Assembly (NCBI GenBank): GCA_973895155.1
Contig: OZ316892.1
Coordinates: 19,840,001-19,904,000 of the forward strand
DNA length: 64,000 nucleotides
From: Marsupella aquatica
Lineage: Eukaryota; Marchantiophyta
Direction: 5' to 3'
The notes beneath the pieces are model-generated. The model saw only the letters and a list, made by a program, of their open reading frames with translations, ran no database searches and was not told where the DNA came from. Shown here piece by piece: positions 22,401 through 31,254 of this stretch. Position 1 is the first letter of the stretch, and each line of letters starts with the position of its first letter. The position numbers and the translations under genes were made by a program.

Positions 22401-23363
22401 GCTCTCATGGGTGTCTCTAAGACTGCATTTGATCGTGACTATTTGCCCATCCAGAATAGCAAGCAAAAGACTTCTTGGCACTATAGGGACAACAGGAGAA
22501 ATAGGCTTGGCAAAGAGAAGCGTTGTTGCGGGGGCAGAAAGGGCAGCCTCCAATGGTTTGGGATGTGCGCTCTCGTGTGCGCTTCCCTTGCTACCAAAAT
22601 CCGCTCCTGAATCGGCTGTCCCCGGATGAGCTTTGTCCCCTGGCGCTTGATGCTTGATACAAATCTTTTTCCTAACCCGATTCTGAGTATCTTCACTAAA
22701 TTCCTGAGGCACTGGTGGCAAATACAGAGGCAACCTCCTAACGCAAGGAGGCCCATCTGGCTTACCCTTGCCATCTCGCTCCCATTGGGCAATTTGCCCC
22801 TTCAGCTTCGACACCGCATACACACACCAGTCCACCTTTCGCCTTTGGATCCTTTCTGCATATGCCCCTTTGATGAAAGTGAAAGACAAGAATCCATTCA
22901 CTGGTGCATCGTAACCATCCACGACTTGGGATAGCTGCAAAACCTCCTCAATTGGGAGGCCCACACAGAGACTCAACTTATACCCATTCCTGTCTTTCTC
23001 TCCAAACACTTCGGCCAATTGCTCCTTGGAAATGTCTTTGATCTTATGAGGATTAACACCTTCATTTGGAAGACCAAATGTGACATGGAAATACTCTGCG
23101 TCCTTCACATAATCTTTAGGATCCCATGGCTCTAGAGGCGGCTCCACCTTAGTCTTTGGTTTTGAAGTTTTGATACTCTCTACAAGAGCTGGAGAGTCGG
23201 GAGAAGCACGATCTGTAGCTTGGGAGACATACGTGGTTGGTTTGCTAGTGGACCAGACTCTGCTACGAGGGAGAACAGGGTCTGGGACTGTAACTATCTC
23301 CATTTCTCCTAGCTCAAGAGTAGAAGTTCTAGGAGCTTCTGGATTATCAGTTGAGGCATCCAT
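19475..23363 (-). CDS. Accessory protein of the 18.7-kb transposon: coiled coil, RING-like cluster (four exons, one stop)
   Basis: Exons 23,363-22,194, 22,031-21,378, 21,275-20,895 and 20,056-19,475 all join in phase 0 with GT-AG borders, giving about 928 codons. Exon one starts ATG at 23,363 (another in-frame ATG is at 23,375) and has a Pro/Ser-rich head, a conserved-looking globular part (VNGFLSFTFIKGAYAERIQRR) and a coiled coil. Exon two continues the coiled coil, then has a Cys/His cluster: CPVC, ASCGHAYHPHC and CCFAC, spaced like a RING-H2 or related zinc finger. Exon four has a possible BAH-like segment (FAVQVGDVV, TWIIRYVKGDKGG). An in-frame TGA at 21,738-21,740 would be Arg as CGA. 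The function is not known. The gene converges on the transposase and has the element's repeats in its third intron. Confidence 0.6.
20120..20670. repeat. AAGGACTC array in intron 3 of the accessory gene
   Basis: Dozens of AAGGACTC and GTCCTT units occur, mostly as CCCAAGGACTCCGTGTCCTT with a period of about 25-30 bp, from about 20,160 to 20,660. The variant differs from the intron-1 array of the transposase (GGACTCC..GTCC rather than GGACTATAGTCC) but shares the GGACT core. The open frames across it are repeat artefacts. Confidence 0.8.
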
Positions 23364-24491
23364 GACGGCATTCAAAAATACGCTAGTACAGAGGAAAGTT
23401 GTGGTGAAAACTCAAAGTATAAGCAAGCGTATCGGGCCAACACCTACATTATTACCTCAGGACTGCTGCGGATTGAAAATGGATGTTGGTTGGATTCAAT
23501 CACCAACGAATCGGGTGAAATTTCCTCCGCTGGCTTCAAACAAACCGCCCGCTCGGGCTACATGCATTACACAATGGAATTAGAAGGTTGCATAATTACT
23601 CCAACCAATGCAGCTGACGGATAATCCCGTGTTAATAGCACGCGAACAGATAGGGTTACATACGACGGTCTATCGAAAAGTCAGCTAAGGAATCAAAAGA
23701 ATGCTAGCCATCATTTTTGAGAGTTTGATCATCATGTGCAAACCAAACCTATGTCACCGACCCGTTGAAGTGCTCAGATGTGAAAAAAAAATGAAATCGC
23801 TTCCGGAAGTAAGTTGGCCGTCCTCCACTAGCTTCCCTTTGTTGCCAATAAACTCTGCTGCGATGAGAGCTCTTGGGCTGTAATTATCTCAATGGTTTGA
23901 ATGGGCCGGGCCAACATGGACAATCTTGCAATGCGCAACAAAATACCTACTCGTTTGCAATTTCTCGTCGCTCTCTCTTCCTGCCCCAACACTCGAACAC
24001 TACTGATTTTGGCTATGGACCTCAAGCTGCTTGGTGTCCACCATGAAACACTTCGTAAAATTTGATAGGCTCAGGCATAAAACTCTCAATAATACTCCTT
24101 TGTCCTCGAGTCCTTACTACTGTTGAGACTATCGCGCCAAAGTTGGAAGGACTTGGAGTCCTTGTTTTCAAAATGTCCTGGCCGGCGGGGATTGCGAGGA
24201 CATTTATTGTAGGTTTCCAAGACTTCCGAGTCCTTTTTTTGAAAAGTAAACGACGGCTACTCGCCTCGAGGACATTAAACACATCATAAGTACTCTATAT
24301 GAGGATACGAGTGCAAGCTTTACTAGGGTCCTACTAAATCCAAAAAAGTTCATTTAATGGAATCAGTTCACCAGTTCAAATCTAGCCTTTGATATACGTA
24401 TCCTCAATCTTGGCCATTGAGGGATATGTTGCACATTTAATGCAAAATGGCAAGGACTCGAGTCCTTTTTGTGGAGAAAAAAGGAGAAAAA
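23364..24491. other. Right subterminal region of the 18.7-kb transposon
   Basis: No gene is seen beyond the likely 5' leader of the accessory gene. AGTCCTT/AAGGACT copies cluster from about 24,100 to 24,470, including the perfect palindrome AAGGACTCGAGTCCTT at 24,452-24,467. The arrangement mirrors the left end. Confidence 0.55.
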
Positions 24492-24512
24492 TGGTAGTCC
24501 TCAATCATGCAA
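24492..24512 (-). repeat. Right terminal inverted repeat of the 18.7-kb transposon
   Basis: This is the reverse complement of 5797-5817. TGGA follows at 24,513-24,516, matching the left flank. Confidence 0.8.
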
Positions 24513-24516
24513 TGGA
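24513..24516. repeat. Target-site duplication TGGA, right
   Basis: It matches 5793-5796. Only 28 more bases of the old target DNA remain before the next large element starts. Confidence 0.65.
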
Positions 24517-24536
24517 CCTTAGTTATATAGCTACAA

Positions 24537-24544
24537 GTACTACA
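24537..24544. repeat. Possible MULE target-site duplication, left
   Basis: GTACTACA here matches GTACTATA at 38,330-38,337 in seven of eight bases; the difference is a C/T transition. It was chosen after searching the flanks, so it could be chance. Confidence 0.45.
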
Positions 24545-25251
24545 GGGGAATTTACAAACGACAGCAAATAGATAACAGTAACAGGAAACAGATTCTGGTA
24601 CCAGTTAAAAGGAGCTGTTACCAGTGAACAGTGTTTGGATGGTCGTGAACAGTTATCTTAAAAAAAGGTCTCAAAATCTCCATTTGAAAGTACAAGAATA
24701 GAAAACAAAACCACCAAACCCTCGTGATAAATAAAAGAACAACAAGGAAACAATTTTTTGAAACATAAAAGACGGCTGCCAATTGAGATACACAAAATCC
24801 AAGACAAATACAAGTAGAAAAGAAAGGCTGGAAAAAACATTCGCATATATTATCGCAAAATAGAAAACGCGGTCGGCTTAAGTGATACAAAATGCAGTTA
24901 TCAACATCAACAATCTGGCCTAAAAATCCCATCCATGAAGTCACGGTCAACACCGTCGGAGGTTTTCAACTAATACATGAACAGCGCTCGGCGCTAGCCA
25001 AAAATTAACTAGAAAACTAGTCGTTTCTTGGAGACAAGATGCGTCCAAACCCAGACAACATAGTCAAGATCCATTCCCTCCCACAAAATCCGTTGTCATT
25101 TCAATAGCGCCCGGCGCTAGCCAACCTAAATAGTAGACAATCGGGAAAACTCTAACGCCAGAGCTGAGGTCGACTTCAATGCCACAAAATCCGGAAAACT
25201 TTAGCAGCGCCCGGCGCTAGCTTAAAGCGATCAGCAAAACAAAATTTCCAT
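24545..25251. repeat. Left end of the MULE with GCGCC palindromes
   Basis: No gene is seen. The terminal 60 bases are rich in AACAG/GTTACCAG repeats. Palindromes around AGCGCCCGGCGCTAG lie at about 24,984, 25,106 and 25,205. Confidence 0.6.
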
Positions 25252-25713
25252 CTAGCTTTCCGAGTTGCAATCATCATCCACTCCTGCTGCTTCTCTCCGC
25301 CGATCTTTCTTGAAGCCGAGACCATGCAAACGAACGTATCCCTCTGAAGGTCCTCGACGAACAGCCCTCGTAAAATGTTCATTAGGAATATTACTGTCCT
25401 TAAAATCAACTCGCCCAAACATTTCTTGTACTCTTCGATCGATTGGGAGTACCCCATCAACAAGAACTCCCGGGTGAGACAAAAACCGACTAGAGAACGG
25501 AGGCGCAGGGGAATCGACAATCCAAGGGATGTTCTTCTCTCCAGGACTAATAGCCTCATCATACGGGAGAGCATGACGATTCCGAAAAGTGGAAGTTGCA
25601 GTTTCTTCAGTCTCCATCCGCAATTCAAAAGAGCTGAAATGGCTCTCTTCCGGACGCACACGAGAAGGACGAAAAGCTGCCTCCCAATCCATTGGCTCAT
25701 ACTGACTCGCCAT
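25252..25713 (-). CDS. Unrecognised 153-aa protein in the MULE
   Basis: The frame begins at an ATG (25,711-25,713) and ends with TAG at 25,252. The protein is acidic and polar with an Arg/Asp-rich C-terminus (KKDRRREAAGVDDD). No known motif is visible. It lies on the same strand as the ParB-methyltransferase gene, about 750 bp beyond its end, with palindromes just downstream. It could be a separate small gene or a terminal exon. An overlapping longer frame in another phase (25,176-25,700) exists but looks less protein-like. Confidence 0.4.
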   Translation of the reverse strand: MASQYEPMDWEAAFRPSRVRPEESHFSSFELRMETEETATSTFRNRHALPYDEAISPGEKNIPWIVDSPAPPFSSRFLSHPGVLVDGVLPIDRRVQEMFGRVDFKDSNIPNEHFTRAVRRGPSEGYVRLHGLGFKKDRRREAAGVDDDCNSES

Positions 25714-26459
25714 GTTTCAAAGACCCCGATCTAATATGTAACCTCTCCTCCCGTAAGAATGTCATCCGCGAGTGCTATAGCCGACAAAGGTCAAAGAAAG
25801 GTCTGCAAAGACTAAGACGCCAGATAAAGGTCCGCGTACACTACCATTCTGAAACGACCATCAAACTATCATCATCCTGTTCTATTGCCTCCCGAAACTA
25901 TCTTCACCTTGGTAACAAGTATCGTCCCGTTCTATCGTCTTCCCGAAACAAAGTCTTCCCAAACGAACTATCATCCCGTTCTATCATCACGTTCTATCGT
26001 CCTCCTGAAACAAAGTCTCCCCTCCCGTTCTATCGTCCCGTTCTATCGTCCTCCCGAAACTATCATCGTCCTCAACTATCGACGTCCCCAACTCTCGTCG
26101 TCCCGAACAAACCTAAACTGAAACTATAGTCGTCCCTTCCGCCCGGTCCCTAAACTATGGAATCATCGTCCCGAAACTATGGTCCCCAACGGCTTTCCGA
26201 CGACTGACTAAAGAACACAATCCAAATGGCAGTTGGTATCCAATGACGATGACCGTTGACAGGAAACGACAAAGACTAAACGGCCATTTAGAGATTCCAT
26301 TTGGCGAGCGCCAGGCGCTTGTAAAGAACAGAAGTCAAAAGTAATCAACAAGTAGAGAGAAATCAACAATTTAAAAGGACCCTCAACAGAGGGAAATAAT
26401 ACAGATGTTACAAGCGCCGGGTGCTGCTAAAAGATTTAGCGTCAACTACCCACTACTTC
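25714..26459. other. Spacer with imperfect CCCGTTCTATCGTC repeats
   Basis: No gene is seen. From about 25,860 to 26,190 short phrases such as CCCGTTCTATCGTC, CTCCCGAAACTATC and ACTATCATCGTC recur irregularly. Two GCGCC-type palindromes (about 26,303 and 26,413) follow. Confidence 0.5.
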
Positions 26460-29400
26460 TCACGGTTCCGAAGATTCTGAGTTGGAACCAGAATCTGTAC
26501 TCTGGGATCTGTCCGTGGACACAACCTCATCATCTACGTACTGGCTGCGGGAGAAGTCATCAACATAAGGATGTTTAATGAACTTTCGGTCAACACCCCT
26601 TCGTAACCGAAGACCTTTGTTTTCCCAACAAAGTGTCCTTGCACTTTCTGCTTTCCTTGCGGCTTTCTCTGCATAGGAGGGAAGAACAAACGGTTTTTCC
26701 GGTGTTTCTACGTTGTGTCTTGCGATCTTCCTCCGCAGTTTGAATTGTCTCCTTGCATTCCACTCTGAGCTGATATAACAAAGTCCATTTTGTAAGGCGC
26801 CTTTTCCCAAAACAACAAAAGAAATGTTATGAATTGACGGGAATGGAGAAAGAAGCTTACAAGTTTATGAATATAACTCGGAAGAGTCATCACTATCGGT
26901 TTCATCTGCAGTTGCACGACGCTCTCCCTTTTCCTCCTTGGAGTTTCTTGTACCTTGTTCCTCTCCACCTTCACTCGATTCATCATCAGAATCAAAATTG
27001 AGAACCGACCGAAGCTTATCTCTTTTTTTTCTGTCGGCAGTAGGAACAGGTGGAGGTAACACTGCAATCTCTTTGGGAGACAACAAATCCATGAAAACCT
27101 TTGAAGCGGTTTCAATAAATTCTTTTCGGTGTTCTATCCCGAGTACAAATCGTCCAGAGAAGTCGCTAGCAATGTAAGAGCTTCCAACCCCAGCAGTCCA
27201 ATCCATAAAAATATCACGAGGCCGTGTGATAAGCTCTATAACAGATTGCATAAAACCCACAGACAGATGAGCATTTCCAGCAAACTCCATTTGCGGGAAT
27301 GGATCTGATTTGAGCGAAGAGAGTCCGATCAAATTGGTAACCAAAGGGTCCTCACTGATGGACAGCGGCCAAAATTTGGGGTCTTTGGGAATTTTACATT
27401 TCCCATTAATTCGGCCAAATATGTCAAGCCTGAGGGTAAACATCTCTCGGTCTGTCTTTGCCGCATACATCGGGTCAGACATCACAATATTATGCGAGCA
27501 TATACACTGAAATTTCCTTGACTCCTGACAGGCAGCAATGACTTGCGACATGGGATCGTACTCCCCATTGTGTAGAATTACAAGGAACCCATCATCTGAT
27601 AAAAATGGATCCATGGATTTGAAAAAAGATCTAGCCATTGAGTGATCTGGAATGTTCCATTTAGGAACCTTCTTATCAATGATAGATGGTTTGAACCCGG
27701 TCAGTAGGTAAATGAAGCCGGCATCCATCCAAACGATCTTACTTTTCCCCCCCGAACAACTCCCTTCTCTTTAAATCCCAACTTAACGAGGTCTTTTCCC
27801 CATTTCTCCACATCACTAACCCACTCGGCTTCTCCTCCTTGTTGAACGTCGAGTCAAAAAATTCAGAAAGGCTTGTCTCAACCATGCAATGGCGAGACAC
27901 AGTTGTTTTGAAGTTTCCAACTTCACGTTGGAAACCAGAAGCTATAACACTCTCCCTTAAAGATTGTCCACCTTTGACAGCTCTCTTTCGTTTCTTCCTG
28001 GTACTCGTGGCGTCGATAGGAACTATAACCTTCCCTTTGTCGACTGGAGTAATGGGGTCCGATCGAGCTCCCGTGTTTGCCTCGGAAACTTCAGGTGTAG
28101 CATCCTTTTTCGTATCTCCCGTTCCCACCGTATTAGACTTCCTCCCTCCTAAAATATAACCAGGTCGTAGTTAGGATAAGTACTTTTAAAGTATTGAAAG
28201 AAGCTAGCGCCTGGTGCTAACCAAATGCAATTCACTTAAGTCGCAACCGAAGCCTAATAACCAAGAAAGAGAATACCCTCAACAGAATATTTTTTGCCAG
28301 CGCCTGGCGCTGGCAAAATCATGGATAGCAATACTTACTCTTCTTTCCAGATTTAGTAGACTCGCTCGGTGCTGCTAGCTCCGCTTTGGCTTTCGCGCGA
28401 GGTTTGCGACTCCGGTCCACATGCACAACAGTTGTTTCACAGATAGTTTGCAAGTTTATGGCAGACTTGTCTACATCGTCAAGTAGACCCTACTTCATGT
28501 CGGACACAAGTTTTGCTGGCATCTGAGACTTTGAAAGCTTATGGAAGGCATCTTTTTCCCTTTGATCAAAAGAAGAATCCCATCTATCTGTATCTAGATA
28601 CCAGGGGCAGTGAGTTCTCTCCCATTCTGTCATTGGTCTCGGAGGAAATATGCCCTCCATGGGGTACATAGAGTACAAATCAGCCAAGGCATCATCTTCA
28701 CTTATTGAAATCCACTTCATAAAAGCTGCAGGATATGCCCAGAAGTAATCAGGTTTGGTTACCTCCATGTGCATGTAGAACCTATACACAAACCTCTTCG
28801 CTTGCTTTTGGTTTCTCTGGGTGTAATCTTCTTTGTCAGGGTACTTTGAAGGCCACATAGTGTGAAAGAACTTATTCTTCACGGAATCACCAAATCTCTT
28901 GAATTCATTTGTAACAAACTGAACTAGATCATCAAACGAACTACAATTCCACTCTTCCAATCTATTCGCGGGCATGGTTTGCTCAACTTCACGTAGACAT
29001 GAATGTAACATGCCAGCAGCAATTCCCTCCACACTATTCCAAGTGATCCAAGTGTGGCACCACTGTTTGACTGGATCATCGTTAACACTTGCTGGGTGAA
29101 AAAACTGTCTCCGCAGCTCAGGATTGCAATGTGCCACAAGTAAAGTGCTTCGTAACTTTGGGTCTAGAGCATAAACAGCGGTGAACAATCGTGCGCGGTC
29201 CATCGTACATACAACGGTGTCAGGCTTCTTCTCTCTCTTGTTTCTCTCTGTGATAGCATACATTTCTGCACATGTACTGAGGAAATCTTCAAATTCAGGA
29301 CTTAATAAGGGCGTAATTTTTGAAGACTTCACTGCCCAATCTTTGGTTGCGTCTTTCATCATGGCCGCATGCCGTTTTGAAATCTCGTCCGCCGACCATG

Positions 29401-30586
29401 GACTCCCTTGAGCCTCCGCTGCCTCCATGTTGAGTTTGAATTGATGCGAGTACGACTTTATCTTATTCTCACAAAGAATGTAAACAAGTGCTTCTTGTGG
29501 CATCTTCTTCGTATACCATGACCCCTTCCAAGTTTTCAGCCGGGAATGCTTTCAAACTTCTTGAAATTACCCGGGTCAATCAGTTTACTGTAATACAAAA
29601 GGTCATGCGCCAGAATTCGTTTGATTCTGTCCGCATCCAGGATCCAGGAAGGCTCTACAACTGCTTGGCCAAGCCTACACGAACAAACGTTGAGAGTAAG
29701 AGTCAATGAAAAACAATTCATGTATAAGCAGCGCCGAGCGCTAGTAAATACAGCACTCGCAAGATTTAAGGAAAGAACTGGAAATCATGAGAACTTACTG
29801 ATTCACGGTGTGCATAGCTGCCTCAATTTCAATGAGAGATCCCTTGTCTCCTTTAAATATTGTACAGAGCACACGAGGATGATATTTTGGATTTTCCGGG
29901 TTCTCCTCTGTTACAAGCGTCCAGGAGTACAGCCTGTGATTTCCATCGAATACAGAGAACATCTTATCCTTCAAGACGAGAAAATCCGGGTCAGCCTCGC
30001 ATTCAGCATCAAACTTCTCGTTCTCCAATTGCCATATTGGATCCCATGAATCACGAATGTCTTGGGTACAGGTCAGAACAATTCCGTTCTCATCCGTTGG
30101 CTGCACATAGAAACGCATCCCTATCGAAGAGTTGTAACCCATACTACGAAAAGAGTCTTTCAGCTTCTCGATGGAAGAGCTGTCTTTCTGCAGAGTACGA
30201 ACCACCTCCATGTGAACCAATCGACATAGAGGGATTCAAGGCGGTTCCTTGTCAAATCCACGAGAATCCCTTCCAAAAGACATGACATGTTTCGAAATGA
30301 GATCAGTCTCAGCAAGCGCAAAATCCGCAACATCCTGGATCGCAATTGTGTCTACGTTGTCCATCTTTCTTCGCAAAGGATTTGGACCCAAAACACCACT
30401 GACAGAAGTGAACGGCAACAACTTTGAGGAATGAGTTACACGACGTGTATAGACTGAACCAGTAAACGAAGACTGCAAAGATTCAAAATAAGCTCGCTCC
30501 TGGTCAGGAACCGCACTATACCCTCTGGAAGAAGAGGGGAATACCTCCATCATCTTCCTTCTAGAAGCGTACGAACTATCGTACAA
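26460..30586 (-). pseudogene. ParB-like / DNA-methyltransferase-like protein carried by the MULE
   Basis: Four exons can be traced: ~30,553-29,799, 29,674-28,339, 28,148-26,861 and 26,800-26,460. Splice phases agree at all three junctions. Exon one has a ParB-fold signature: IPLCRLVHMEV, IEKLKDSFRSMGY, then FSVFDGNHRLYSW and an Ile/Glu-rich helix. Exon three has a class I methyltransferase layout of the N6-adenine/N4-cytosine kind: a D-A-G-F where motif IV is expected (27,720s), FLSDDGFLVI, then LITRPRDIFMDWTAGVGSSY and FVLGIEHRKEF resembling motif I (D-x-F-x-G-x-G) and its acidic follower. ParB plus methyltransferase is a combination known from phages and bacteria. The copy is broken by TGA 30,236, a frame change near 29,545, TAG 28,490, a one-base shift in a G7 run (27,747-27,753) and TAA 26,865. 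The start is uncertain; the frame is open upstream of 30,586. Confidence 0.55.
28153..28338 (-). repeat. Intron with two GCGCC palindromes
   Basis: This is the intron between exons two and three of the ParB-methyltransferase gene. It contains GCCAGCGCCTGGCGCTGGC (about 28,296) and a diverged AGCGCCTGGTGCTA (about 28,205). They are outside coding sequence, like nearly all members of the family. Confidence 0.65.
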
Positions 30587-31254
30587 TGAAATTATGGAAC
30601 TATAATCATCTCTGAACGTGTAATATATTCTAGCGGGAGGATGACATAACCTAGAGGAAAGCCATTAGCTCTGATGTTTGGCGGTTTCCAAGGTCTGTAT
30701 ACGGAAGGTTTAATTACCAAAATCAAATGGTAGAAGATGCGTAACACACACGGAAGTCATAAGTTACCGTTGAATGTTACCGTTAAAGACATTTCCTAAC
30801 ATCATATCAATACTAGCGCCGGGCGCTAGCATTAATGATGACCATCAAGGTGAACAATTTAGAGTATGCTTATAATAGCGCCCGACGCTAGTATAAATTG
30901 GAAGAAATTTAGAGGTCTTTTTTGAAGGAGCTATGACATAAATTTTGGCCTTTCCACTCCCATATTTTATTAAAGTATCCTTCAGTACATCGTTTACGGA
31001 GAAATATTTCTTAAATGTAATACTAGCGCCCGGCGCTAGTATAAATGTTCATTTATCATCCATAATCCATCAAAACCATCCTTTGAAGGCACCATTTATT
31101 CCCAATTACCACCTGGTATGTGATCATAATGTTCATTTTCAGGGAATTTATTCTATACTAGCGTCGGGCGCTAGTTTGGAATGTCGAGATTTCAGACACA
31201 TTTTTAGTGGCGTATTTTAGTTAGCGCCAGGCGCTACTAAAATTTGACAATACC
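30587..31254. repeat. Palindrome-rich divergent promoter region of the MULE
   Basis: The densest cluster of GCGCC palindromes lies here: CTAGCGCCGGGCGCTAG at 30,813-30,829, a variant at about 30,876, ACTAGCGCCCGGCGCTAGT at 31,022-31,040, one at about 31,157 and one at about 31,221. Spacing is about 60-145 bp. The position upstream of the minus-strand gene fits a regulatory or transposase-binding role. Confidence 0.7.

Larger units (their letters stand above)
5797..24512. mobile_element. 18.7-kb TIR DNA transposon with two genes and a nested copia
   Basis: The ends are perfect inverted repeats of at least 21 bp: 5797-5817 begins TTGCATGATTGAGGACTACC, and 24,492-24,512 is its reverse complement. 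The flanking bases are TGGA on both sides (5793-5796 and 24,513-24,516), a 4-bp target-site duplication. Inside are a transposase-like gene (7508-18,177, +) and a convergent gene (19,475-23,363, -). Both ends and two introns contain AAGGACT/AGTCCTT repeats. A copia element (9814-15,606) inserted later; without it the transposon is about 12.9 kb. The 4-bp duplication would fit Sola-type transposons among others, but the superfamily is not established. The repeat pair was found by comparing the two ends by eye. Confidence 0.8.
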
